Assembly: GCA_045658805.1 (NCBI GenBank)
Contig: JAZOVQ010000007.1
Coordinates: 1-32,264, forward strand
Length of the DNA: 32,264 nt
Source of the DNA: Scatosoma sp045658805
GTDB lineage: Bacteria > Bacillota > Clostridia > Christensenellales > Borkfalkiaceae
Reading direction: 5' to 3'
Below, one piece after another: positions 1 through 7,414 of this stretch; positions within the stretch are counted from its first letter, which is position 1, and the number at the start of each line of letters is the position of its first letter. The notes under the pieces are model-generated. The model did no database searches, was not told where the DNA came from, and was given only the letters and a program-made list of their open reading frames with translations. Position numbers and translations under genes: made by a program.

Positions 1-73
1 AGGTGTAAAACGTTAGCAGGAAAATTAATAACACCCGTACCACTCTATTCACTCGTCTGCTTATTGTTTTCAC
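1..73 (-). CDS. Start of an unidentified exported or membrane protein, cut by the window edge
   Basis: Only the first 24 codons are inside the window. Reading begins at a GTG at 73-71, placed correctly behind a GAGGAGG ribosome binding site (82-88), with a consensus promoter further upstream. The visible peptide starts MKTISRRVNRVVRVLLIFLL: a basic N-terminus followed by a hydrophobic stretch, as expected of a signal peptide or first membrane segment. No family can be assigned. The promoter plus RBS plus hydrophobic start make a real gene likely even though it is so short here. Confidence 0.5.
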   Translation of the reverse strand, partial: MKTISRRVNRVVRVLLIFLLTFYT

Positions 74-111
74 GTCGTTTTCCTCCTCGTTTTTATTTTC
101 TTCTTAATCGC

Positions 112-139
112 ATTATAACACAATTTTCCAATTTGTCAA
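112..139 (-). promoter_or_regulatory. Sigma-A-type promoter for the gene at the left edge
   Basis: On the minus strand TTGACA (139-134) and TATAAT (117-112) are separated by 16 bp. The promoter lies about 40 bp upstream of the GTG start at 73 and just after the rubrerythrin terminator. Confidence 0.75.
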
Positions 140-173
140 TACCTTCGACAAAATTTGACAAAGTGGTTTCAAA

Positions 174-212
174 GCAAAAAAAGCCTGGCCGAGGGGCGCT
201 CGACCAGACTTC
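174..212 (-). terminator. Rho-independent terminator of the rubrerythrin gene
   Basis: A GC-rich hairpin whose two plus-strand mismatches become G-U pairs in the minus-strand RNA, followed by a run of seven U residues. It lies about 45 bp downstream of the rubrerythrin stop codon. Confidence 0.8.
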
Positions 213-256
213 TTATGAAATTATAAAAATTGATTTTGGAGGTTATTGATGAAAAA

Positions 257-895
257 TCAATAGTTTTCAGCTCTTACTTGGAAGTAAGCTTGAGGGTGTG
301 CGCAGATAGGGCAAACGTCGGGAGCGGATTTACCAACAACGATATGACCGCAGTTGGAGCATTGCCATACAGCGTCGCCTTCCTTGGAGAATACAAGCTT
401 GCCTTGAACGTTTGCAAGGAGCTTCTTGTATCTTTCTTCGTGTTCTTTTTCGATAGCTGCTACGCCTTCGAAAAGGTCAGCGATATCGTCAAAGCCTTCT
501 TCGCGAGCCGTCTTTGCAAAGCCTGCGTACATATCCGTCCATTCATAGTTTTCGCCTTCAGCTGCTGCTTTAAGGTTAGCTGCGGTATCGGAGATTTCGC
601 CGCCGTTCAAAAGCTTGAACCAAATTTTAGCGTGTTCTTGTTCGTTTTTAGCCGTTTCTTCGAAGATAGCCGCAATTTGAACAAAACCTTCCTTTCTTGC
701 CTTGCTAGCGAAATAGGTGTATTTATTTCTTGCCTGGGATTCGCCTGCAAACGCTTCTTGAAGGTTAGCTTCGGTCTTGGAACCCTTCAATACGGGTTTC
801 TTTTCAAATTGACCGCTTTGCTTACAAACGGGGCATACTTCGGGTGCTGCGTCGCCTTCTGCTACATAGTGACAAATCTTACATTCAAATTTCAT
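257..895 (-). CDS. rbr: Rubrerythrin with rubredoxin-like domains at both ends
   Basis: Cytoplasmic non-haem di-iron peroxidase that removes hydrogen peroxide in anaerobes, taking electrons from rubredoxin or NAD(P)H partners. The 212-residue protein has a ferritin-like four-helix core at about residues 40-165, with the ligand stretches GESQARNKY (E52), EQEH (E87, H88) and EKEHEERY. It carries two rubredoxin-type FeS4 knuckles: one at the N-terminus (C5, C8, C21, C24) and one at the C-terminus (C179, C182, C195, C198), both CxxC-x12-CxxC. Classical rubrerythrins have only the C-terminal one and reverse rubrerythrins only the N-terminal one. The gene is monocistronic, with its own consensus promoter and terminator, and an AGAGGT site precedes the ATG. 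The family assignment is secure; the use of two iron centres is inferred from the cysteines. Confidence 0.95.
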   Translation of the reverse strand: MKFECKICHYVAEGDAAPEVCPVCKQSGQFEKKPVLKGSKTEANLQEAFAGESQARNKYTYFASKARKEGFVQIAAIFEETAKNEQEHAKIWFKLLNGGEISDTAANLKAAAEGENYEWTDMYAGFAKTAREEGFDDIADLFEGVAAIEKEHEERYKKLLANVQGKLVFSKEGDAVWQCSNCGHIVVGKSAPDVCPICAHPQAYFQVRAENY

Positions 896-961
896 AATAA
901 TTACCTCTTTTTTATTTTTAAGATTGAGACTTAATAGGATTTAGTTTTATTAAGTGATTAT

Positions 962-990
962 AGTATAATATAAAAAAATGTATTTGTCAA
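962..990 (-). promoter_or_regulatory. Promoter of rubrerythrin
   Basis: Minus-strand TTGACA (990-985) and TATACT (967-962) with a 17-bp spacer in very AT-rich DNA, about 65 bp upstream of the start codon. No PerR-box-like inverted repeat was convincing. Confidence 0.8.
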
Positions 991-1023
991 TAGTTTTTTA
1001 TAAAAAAGTTTAAAAAAATTTTT

Positions 1024-1139
1024 GCAACGTGCCGTTGCATCCAGCTTTTAAAATAAGTTGGTTGGGAGTTGAACATCGACGGTTTACAGTTACTGTTCGT
1101 TTAATGGTAACGCCCTATCAATACAAAAAGGAGAGCCGA
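1024..1139 (+). repeat. Dispersed intergenic repeat, copy A
   Basis: Begins with the small inverted repeat GCAACG-TGC-CGTTGC, continues ATCCAGCTTTTAAAA, and ends at the terminator hairpin of the LRR lipoprotein gene. Bases 1024-1108 match the reverse complement of 16491-16575 at about 79 of 85 positions. Both ends also match the copy at 21592-21710, including the block CGCCCTATCAA and the start of a terminator. It fills the gap between the rubrerythrin promoter and the end of the LRR gene. No open reading frame is supported. Confidence 0.85.
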
Positions 1140-1153
1140 AACCCTCCCTTTTT
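1119..1153 (-). terminator. Terminator of the LRR lipoprotein gene
   Basis: Minus-strand hairpin AAAAAGGGAG / CTCTCCTTTTT (one bulged U) followed by GUAUU. It lies about 55 bp after the stop codon. The descending arm and U tract belong to repeat copy A. Confidence 0.7.
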
Positions 1154-1206
1154 ATACTATATATGAATAAGCCGCAAATTTTGCCTTCTCTTATTTTTTC
1201 ACTTCT

Positions 1207-2259
1207 TTACAGTTGCACAACACCATCTATACAAACAACTTCGGTGGCGGGAACGTTACAATTCCAATCGAAACCTTTTTCTATCTCGTGCCATTCCTCA
1301 ACCGTCCCGCCAAAGGAAATGCTTGTCAAAGCACTACAATGCGAGAAAGCCTGGTCAAAAATGTACTTTACGTTCTTAGAAATTCTCACGCTCGTCAACG
1401 CCCAGCAGCTTCGAAAGGCCTCTGGTCCAATGTAACTAGCCTCCTCAGGGATCTCTATGCTCGTCAACTTACTACAATTTGCAAACATCTGACCAGAAAT
1501 CTCACCTATTTCCCCCATAATTAAAACACTGCTTAAATTATCGCACAAGGAAAAAGCACCCGTGTCTATGTTCGTTACACTTTCTGGCAACGTAAGAATT
1601 GTTAAAGCGTTACAAGCGATAAACGCTTCACGGCCAATAGACGTAACGCCATCGGGAATAATCACGCCCGATAACTGCCTACAATACCCAAATGCATAGG
1701 TGGAAATTTTCGTTACGCTTTCACCAATAGTCACACTTACCAACTGATCGCAACCGAAAAACAGATTTTCTTCAAGGACAGTAACGCCGTCACCAATCGT
1801 CGCGTCTTTTAAATTTCCACATTGATTAAACACAGCCTTACCCAAAGAGGTTACGCTGTCGGGAACATCAACGCTTGACAAACTATCGCAATCGTTAAAA
1901 GCACTATTGCCAATGGTACTAACCCCCTCTGCAATGCTCACTGTTTTCAAATTATCACAATCGTAAAACGCCATTTCGCCAATTGTGCTTATACTCTTTG
2001 GAATAACAACGCTTGTTAATTGGTCGCAATTTTCAAACGCCCCGTCCTCAATGGCAATAACCGGTCTCTTATTATACATGGTAGGAATAGTGATATCCGT
2101 TATACTTGCATCCGCTACCCCCGTTACTATATAAGACATACCGCTTTCGTTCAACGTATATCTCAACGGTTCGACCGCATCTTCCGAACATGCTGCAAAA
2201 CCAGCCGTCGCCGTTCCGACACACAAACACGTTAATAAACTGATAAGAAACTTTTTCAT
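1207..2259 (-). CDS. BspA-like leucine-rich-repeat lipoprotein
   Basis: Surface lipoprotein of 350 residues. The signal peptide ends in a lipobox (GFAAC, cysteine 23), so the protein should be lipid-anchored outside the cell. From about residue 50 to 320 it is built of roughly eleven LRR_5 (BspA/TpLRR) repeats of about 23 residues, each with the pattern I-P-x-S-V-T-x-I-G-x-x-A-F-x-x-C-x-x-L-x-S-V. It ends with an FGGTVEEW segment, a common end-cap of this family. Such proteins usually bind host, matrix or neighbouring-cell ligands; the ligand here cannot be told. It has its own promoter and terminator and is divergent from the next lipoprotein gene. An RBS (TTGGAGC) precedes the ATG. Confidence 0.92.
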   Translation of the reverse strand: MKKFLISLLTCLCVGTATAGFAACSEDAVEPLRYTLNESGMSYIVTGVADASITDITIPTMYNKRPVIAIEDGAFENCDQLTSVVIPKSISTIGEMAFYDCDNLKTVSIAEGVSTIGNSAFNDCDSLSSVDVPDSVTSLGKAVFNQCGNLKDATIGDGVTVLEENLFFGCDQLVSVTIGESVTKISTYAFGYCRQLSGVIIPDGVTSIGREAFIACNALTILTLPESVTNIDTGAFSLCDNLSSVLIMGEIGEISGQMFANCSKLTSIEIPEEASYIGPEAFRSCWALTSVRISKNVKYIFDQAFSHCSALTSISFGGTVEEWHEIEKGFDWNCNVPATEVVCIDGVVQL

Positions 2260-2292
2260 TTCATTGCTCCAAAATTTTATAAATATAAAATT

Positions 2293-2321
2293 ATTCTACC
2301 ACTCTTTCCTTATTTTGTCAA
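2293..2321 (-). promoter_or_regulatory. Promoter of the LRR lipoprotein gene
   Basis: Minus-strand TTGACA (2321-2316), 17-bp spacer, TAGAAT (2298-2293), about 35 bp before the start codon. Confidence 0.8.
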
Positions 2322-2402
2322 TGGGTTGAGAAATTTTTCTTTCACAATACAGCGCACCCACCGCGAAAGCAAACTTTTCGCAAGCAAATTTTGGAAAAGC
2401 TA

Positions 2403-2431
2403 TTGACAAACTACGCAACCTGCGATATAAT
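2403..2431 (+). promoter_or_regulatory. Promoter of the divergent lipoprotein gene
   Basis: TTGACA (2403-2408), 17-bp spacer, TATAAT (2426-2431): a perfect consensus. It is separated from the opposing LRR promoter by about 80 bp, which contain a small GCGAAA/TTTCGC inverted repeat (2360-2380) of unknown role. Confidence 0.85.
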
Positions 2432-2505
2432 CATAAAAAGGTATCTTTTGCAAGGCATCTTGGCATACAATGCATAGATACAACCAAGCTTGGAGGCATT
2501 TGATT

Positions 2506-3672
2506 ATGAAAAAAGGTAAAATTGCAAAAACTTTGTTGGCCCTCGCGTTGTCCGCTTCGTGCGTTTTGGCAAGCGGTTGCGATTTTTTAACCGGTCGTGG
2601 CGTTCTTAGCAAAATAGGCGAACCCTCAGAAACGTACGTGGGCGTCGTTTCGGAAACAAAATATTCCTCTTCGGAAAGCGCAGCGGAAGCATACGTTAAA
2701 GAAGAACTCGGCGGTTATTCCAACAATTATCGCATTGTAAACTCCGTTTCCAAAGGCACCCTTTCGCCCTCGGAAATTGACGACCTCAACCTCCCCGACG
2801 AAGTGCGTATGGGCGCGCAAGCGGTTGAAGAATACGAAGTGGAATACACTAAATCAAGCAATTCCTACACTGCAAGCGGTACAAATTCCAACAAAACCGT
2901 GCGCGTGTACGTAATTAAATATGCGGACGCGTGGAAGTATTATTCCCCTCTCCCTCTCAAGGGCGACACCATCACCAAGAGCTATTACGATTCCGTTTTC
3001 GATGCGCAACAATTTAAAAATTGCACGTTTGAAAGCACCTCGACCGTAGAAATGGACCTCACGGCTTCCTATCAAGGCGAAACGGAATCCGTAAAAATGG
3101 ACATCACCACCGAGCAGTTGGCGAAATACGCAAACAATAAAATTTACCTTGAACAAACCGTCAAGGGCGTTTATAACCAAAGCAATTCCAAGACGGAATA
3201 CAACCAAACGTTGTATGCCTACATGGAAGAATCCAACGGCACTATGGTTTGCTATGTTAAGATGGACAACGATAGCGAATGGATTAAGGGTGATTTGACC
3301 ACCATCGGCTTTAGCTCCATAGACGAATTGACGCCTTTCGCCGATCAATATTTGGACCATAGCTATTTCACTAAGACGGACGACGGCTTTGAAATTTCCG
3401 AAGAAAACGCAGATGCGTACGTTGCGGCTACCATGGATATGTTGTCGGACGTGCTTTCCGTTGCATATTTAGATAGCATGGATATTGAAATGGACGCGCA
3501 ATTTTACGTTGTAAACGGCATTTTGTCGGGTATGACTTCGGACGGTAAATTAAAAATGGATATCAGCGAAAGCTATGGCGGCTACACTATGTCCATAAAA
3601 GCAGACGCTTCTTTCACTGGTGAATCCACCTGTATCAATTACGGCACGACCGTTGTTGAAAAACCTTTCTAA
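2506..3672 (+). CDS. Lipoprotein of unknown function
   Basis: 388-residue exported protein. The chosen ATG has a GGAGG site 9 bp upstream; an in-frame ATG at 2470 lacks one. The signal peptide ends in LASGC (cysteine 25), so it should be a lipoprotein. After a Ser/Gly-rich linker there is a region at about residues 40-140 (SSSESAAEAYVKEELGGY...), then a beta-rich half of alternating polar and hydrophobic strands from about residue 165 to the end. The latter resembles the LolA/LppX-like lipoprotein fold in texture only; I do not recognise a family. The gene has its own consensus promoter and shares a bidirectional terminator with trxA. It is one of the few plus-strand genes. Confidence 0.85.
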   Translation: MKKGKIAKTLLALALSASCVLASGCDFLTGRGVLSKIGEPSETYVGVVSETKYSSSESAAEAYVKEELGGYSNNYRIVNSVSKGTLSPSEIDDLNLPDEVRMGAQAVEEYEVEYTKSSNSYTASGTNSNKTVRVYVIKYADAWKYYSPLPLKGDTITKSYYDSVFDAQQFKNCTFESTSTVEMDLTASYQGETESVKMDITTEQLAKYANNKIYLEQTVKGVYNQSNSKTEYNQTLYAYMEESNGTMVCYVKMDNDSEWIKGDLTTIGFSSIDELTPFADQYLDHSYFTKTDDGFEISEENADAYVAATMDMLSDVLSVAYLDSMDIEMDAQFYVVNGILSGMTSDGKLKMDISESYGGYTMSIKADASFTGESTCINYGTTVVEKPF

Positions 3673-3688
3673 AACAAAACATTGTATG

Positions 3689-3727
3689 AAAAAATCCTCT
3701 CGCGGAGCTTCCGTGAGAGGATTTTAT
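3689..3727. terminator. Bidirectional terminator between the lipoprotein gene and trxA
   Basis: A 16-bp stem with one G-U pair (AAAATCCTCTC... / ...GAGAGGATTTT) and a GC loop, with A-rich and T-rich flanks on either side, so it can terminate transcripts in both directions. It lies between two convergent genes. Confidence 0.9.
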
Positions 3728-3740
3728 TTCGCTTAAAAGC

Positions 3741-4064
3741 TTACAAATTGTTCTTTACAAACGTTTCCAAAGCCGCTTCGGGTACAAAACCGAGGTTGCT
3801 TGCCACTTTCGCGCCGCCCTTAAACACCAAAATGTTAGGGATAGACGTAATGCCGTATTTAATTGCCGCCGCCTCGCTGTCCTCTTCATCGATGTTAATC
3901 TTCACAAACACCGCTTTGTCTTCATACTTGTCCGAAACCGCCTCAAAAACGGGCGCAAGCATTCTGCAAGGACCGCACCAGCTTGCCCAAAAATCACAAA
4001 ATACGGGTTTGCTTTCGCTTGCAATCACTTGTTCTAAATCTTGTGCGTTCACGTATTTTACCAT
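3741..4064 (-). CDS. trxA: Thioredoxin
   Basis: 107-residue cytoplasmic thiol-disulfide reductase with the WCGPC active site (about residues 29-33) and the cis-proline loop SIPN. The length is normal. A cysteine in VFCDF replaces the usual valine or leucine before the DFWA strand. An AAGGAGG site precedes the ATG. It is the last gene of the long minus-strand run, 71 bp behind hisS, and ends at the bidirectional terminator. Confidence 0.95.
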   Translation of the reverse strand: MVKYVNAQDLEQVIASESKPVFCDFWASWCGPCRMLAPVFEAVSDKYEDKAVFVKINIDEEDSEAAAIKYGITSIPNILVFKGGAKVASNLGFVPEAALETFVKNNL

Positions 4065-4135
4065 ACTTTTTTCCTCCTTTCGTTTTTCTTAAAATGCTTT
4101 GGCGCTATGCCATGCACCGCACCAATGAATATGTC

Positions 4136-5386
4136 TTATTTGTTTGCAAAATATGCAAGGGCATCGCTAAAAGCCACCTGTTGGCTTTCCCCCGTCGCCA
4201 TGCATTTTACGTTCATAACGCCTGCCGCAAGCTCGTTACCGCCGATAACCGCTACGTGCTTCGCGCCAATTTTGTCGGCGTATTTAAACTGCGCTTTTAC
4301 CGATCTATCCATGTGGTCGATTTCCGCAAAAATCCCTGCGTTGCGCAATTCCGCCGCGATAGCAAACGCTTTTTTACGGCATTCCGCATCCATACCTGCA
4401 AGGTATACGGTAGGCTTTTGCTCTTCGGGAATAACCACGCCCGTTTGTTCCATTACGATAAGCAAACGTTCGATACCAGCCGCGAAACCAACTGCTGGCG
4501 TGGGGTTGCCACCCAATTCCTCAATCAAACGGTCGTATCTGCCGCCTGCACAAACGGTGCCTTGCGCGCCGATAGACGTCGACACAAACTCAAATACCGT
4601 ACGGGTATAATAATCCAACCCTCTTACGATACGGGAATCAATTACGTAGTCGATACCAGCGTCCGCCAAACAGCCCTTCACTTCTTCGAAGTGCGCCGAG
4701 CAATCTTCGCAAAGATATTCCAAAATTTTCGGAGCGTCCTTGTTGATTTTACGGCATTCCTCTTCCTTGCAATCGAGCAAGCGCAAGGGGTTTTTCTCAT
4801 AACGAGTTTTACAATCGTAGCAAAGCTTGTCCACGTGCGGCGCGAAAAATTCCTTCAACGCTTTGTTGTACGCCGCGCGGCAGGTAGGACAGCCAATCGA
4901 GTTGATATACAGCTGTACCTTCAAACCAAGCTTTTTCAAAAGCGAATCGGCAATCATAATAGCTTCCGCATCCGTTTGCGCGCCCTTTGCGCCGAAAATT
5001 TCCACACCGAATTGGTGGAATTCACGAAGACGTCCAGCCTGCGGACGTTCATAACGGAATGCAGGAATTATATAATACATTTTCGCAGGCAACGTACCGT
5101 TGTACAAGCCGTTTTCGATAAACGCGCGCACTACGCCTGCCGTGCCTTCGGGTTTCAAAGTAATAGAACGGTCGCCCTTGTCCTTAAAGGTGTACATTTC
5201 CTTGGTTACAACGTCCGTCGTATCCCCAACGCCGCGTTGGAACAATTCGGTATGTTCAAAAACAGGGGTACGGATTTCTTTGACGTTAAAAAGCTTTGCA
5301 ACCTCTCTCGCTACGCCTTCTACGTATTGCCATTTATACGAATCGGACGGCAAAATGTCCTTCGTGCCTTTGGGTATATTAATCAT
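4136..5386 (-). CDS. hisS: Histidyl-tRNA synthetase
   Basis: Class II aminoacyl-tRNA synthetase, 416 residues, charging tRNA-His in the cytoplasm. It begins IPKGTKDILP and shows motif 1 (TPVFEHTELF), motif 2 with the conserved arginine (FRYERPQAGRLREFHQFG), the histidine-binding motif LDYYTRTVFEF and motif 3 (GFAAGIERLL). The C-terminal anticodon-binding domain covers about residues 320-416. A GGAAG site precedes the ATG. It follows hslU by 58 bp in the same direction; no T-box leader is present there, so it is probably co-transcribed. Confidence 0.97.
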   Translation of the reverse strand: MINIPKGTKDILPSDSYKWQYVEGVAREVAKLFNVKEIRTPVFEHTELFQRGVGDTTDVVTKEMYTFKDKGDRSITLKPEGTAGVVRAFIENGLYNGTLPAKMYYIIPAFRYERPQAGRLREFHQFGVEIFGAKGAQTDAEAIMIADSLLKKLGLKVQLYINSIGCPTCRAAYNKALKEFFAPHVDKLCYDCKTRYEKNPLRLLDCKEEECRKINKDAPKILEYLCEDCSAHFEEVKGCLADAGIDYVIDSRIVRGLDYYTRTVFEFVSTSIGAQGTVCAGGRYDRLIEELGGNPTPAVGFAAGIERLLIVMEQTGVVIPEEQKPTVYLAGMDAECRKKAFAIAAELRNAGIFAEIDHMDRSVKAQFKYADKIGAKHVAVIGGNELAAGVMNVKCMATGESQQVAFSDALAYFANK

Positions 5387-5444
5387 GTCTTTCTTCCTTT
5401 TTCAAACGGCTATACCGCCGCTTTTTTAAAACTTTGTAACAATG

Positions 5445-6752
5445 TTACAAAACGTACTTTTTCAAATTCCTGTCGCCCGTAAGCTTCTTCAAATGTTCGT
5501 CTACGTATTTTCTATCAATACGCAACGTGAAAGTGGGATAATCGCCGCCTGCGTTAAAGGAAATGTCCTCTAAAAGATATTCCATAACCGTATGCAAACG
5601 ACGCGCGCCGATATCTTCCGAGGTCATATTCAAATCCACGGACACTTCCGCAATACGTTCAATTGCGTCCATGCCGAATTGCAGCTCTATGTTATCCACG
5701 CTTAAAAGCTTGCCGTATTGGAAGGTGAGCGAATTGTCCGTTTCCGTCAAAATTTTAACAAAATCTTCCTTCGTCAAGCTATGCAATTCCACCGAAACGG
5801 GGAAACGGCCTTGGAGTTCGGGGATCAAATCTTCCACCGCCGCCACGTGGAACGCGCCTGCCGCGATAAACAAAATGAAATCCGTTTTGATAGGACCGTA
5901 TTTGGTGACTACCGTCGAACCTTCCACGATAGGCAAAATGTCCCTTTGCACCCCTTCACGGGATACGTCCGCGCCGTTGCGGTTGCCCTTGCCTGCAATT
6001 TTATCAATTTCGTCGATAAAGACAATACCGTCGTTTTCCGCGCGGTACAACGCTTCCGCCTTAATAGCGTCGTCGTCCATTAACTTTTCCGATTCCTCGC
6101 TAACGGCAATTTGGAAAGCTTCCTTTACCGCAAACTTGCGTTTCTTTTTCTTTTGTTGGAACATATCCCCAAAAATACTGCCGATAGAAATTGCCGCGCC
6201 GCCGGGCACCAATTCCATGGGTTGAGGTACGTCCGCAACTTCCATTTCGATAATGAAATTATCGTATCTGCCCTTGCGGAAATCGTCAGCGATATTTGCT
6301 TCAAACACTTCCTTTGCCAAATCGCCGCGCTCGTCCTTTTTCGCTTCAACCAAAGCACGAATAATGCGCTTTTCCGCAATTGCCGTTGCCTTTGCGCGCA
6401 CTTCTTCTTCCTTTTCCGATTTTACCAAACGATAAGCGCATTCCGCAAGGTCGCGGATCATGCCCTCTACGTCCTTACCAACGTAACCTACTTCGGTATA
6501 TTTGGTTGCTTCTACCTTAACGAAAGGCGCTTTAACAAGCTTGGCAAGACGTCTTGCAATTTCCGTCTTACCCACCCCCGTAGGCCCTTTCATAATGATA
6601 TTTTTCGGCGTAATTTCTTCACGGATTTCAGGGGGAAGCTGCGCTCTTCTATAACGATTGCGAAGGGCAATTGCCACTGCTTTTTTCGCTTCGTCCTGCC
6701 CAATGATATATTTGTCTAAACGAAAGACAATTTGTTTAGGTGACAAATCCAT
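5445..6752 (-). CDS. hslU: ATP-dependent protease ATPase subunit HslU (ClpY)
   Basis: AAA+ unfoldase, 435 residues, that caps the HslV protease ring and feeds it unfolded proteins. Walker A is GPTGVGKTE (residues 56-64), the pore-loop region is KYTEVGYVGKDVEG, the HslU-specific intermediate domain lies at about residues 110-230, and Walker B is IVFIDEIDK. The C-terminus (LKKYVL) is the tail that docks into HslV. It starts 2 bp after the hslV stop, typical of translational coupling. Confidence 0.97.
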   Translation of the reverse strand: MDLSPKQIVFRLDKYIIGQDEAKKAVAIALRNRYRRAQLPPEIREEITPKNIIMKGPTGVGKTEIARRLAKLVKAPFVKVEATKYTEVGYVGKDVEGMIRDLAECAYRLVKSEKEEEVRAKATAIAEKRIIRALVEAKKDERGDLAKEVFEANIADDFRKGRYDNFIIEMEVADVPQPMELVPGGAAISIGSIFGDMFQQKKKKRKFAVKEAFQIAVSEESEKLMDDDAIKAEALYRAENDGIVFIDEIDKIAGKGNRNGADVSREGVQRDILPIVEGSTVVTKYGPIKTDFILFIAAGAFHVAAVEDLIPELQGRFPVSVELHSLTKEDFVKILTETDNSLTFQYGKLLSVDNIELQFGMDAIERIAEVSVDLNMTSEDIGARRLHTVMEYLLEDISFNAGGDYPTFTLRIDRKYVDEHLKKLTGDRNLKKYVL

Positions 6753-6754
6753 AT

Positions 6755-7375
6755 TTACGCCTCCTTTGCCGCTTTCGAAGCGCGCTTTTTGGGTTTATTT
6801 TCGGCATTTGCGGTATCCATGTCCGCGTTGAGCGCATTTTCACCCACCGTTTCGCAACGAATGTTATCGTTGGTGAATACGCAAATTTCCGAAGCGATTT
6901 TCAACGCCTTTTTCGCAATGGTTTCTGCGTCGTAATCGGTTTCTTGATACAAAGCGCGTGCCGCCGCCAACGCATAATTTCCGCCGCTGCCAATTGCGCA
7001 AACACCCTCGTCCGGCCCGATAACTTCGCCCGTACCCGACAAAATAAGCAAGGTGTTTTCGTCTGCCGTAATCATCATAGCATCCAGCTTTCTGCCAATT
7101 TTGTCACTTCTCCAAAGCTCGGCAAGTTCCACCGCCGAGCGCATTAAATTACCGCTAAATTTATTCAGCATACCCTCAAAGCGTTCGGTAAGCGCAAACG
7201 CGTCCGTTACCGAACCAGCAAAACCGAGAATAACCTTACCGCCGAAAATACGGCGTACTTTAACTGCGGTGTTTTTAAAGATAACCGATTCACCCATCGT
7301 CACTTGACCGTCGCCGGCAATAGCCGTTACGCCGTTCTTTTTCACTGCGCAAATGGTAGTTCCTCTAAATTCCAT
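6755..7375 (-). CDS. hslV: ATP-dependent protease peptidase subunit HslV (ClpQ)
   Basis: Proteasome-beta-like N-terminal nucleophile hydrolase. I chose the ATG at 7375 because GAGGAG lies 7-8 bp upstream; an ATG 18 bp earlier has no site. The protein has a five-residue leader (MEFRG) before TTI, so the catalytic threonine should be residue 6 after processing. The conserved AGDGQVTMG and GFAGS stretches follow. At 206 residues it is about 30 longer than usual because of a Lys/Ala/Glu-rich tail (ending KKRASKAAKEA), absent from typical HslV and likely disordered. Confidence 0.95.
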   Translation of the reverse strand: MEFRGTTICAVKKNGVTAIAGDGQVTMGESVIFKNTAVKVRRIFGGKVILGFAGSVTDAFALTERFEGMLNKFSGNLMRSAVELAELWRSDKIGRKLDAMMITADENTLLILSGTGEVIGPDEGVCAIGSGGNYALAAARALYQETDYDAETIAKKALKIASEICVFTNDNIRCETVGENALNADMDTANAENKPKKRASKAAKEA

Positions 7376-7414
7376 ATTCTTTCTCCTCATCAAAATAATA
7401 CTTTTGTGAAAGGC

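Noticed and set aside
1163..1524. Small plus-strand frames over the end of the LRR gene
   Set aside because: They are shadows of the leucine-rich repeats on the minus strand and have no ribosome binding sites.
2470..2505. Earlier ATG for the plus-strand lipoprotein
   Set aside because: It has no ribosome binding site and would put 12 polar residues before a standard signal peptide.
5387..5444. T-box leader before hisS
   Set aside because: Only 58 bp separate hslU and hisS and no T-box sequence or antiterminator is present.
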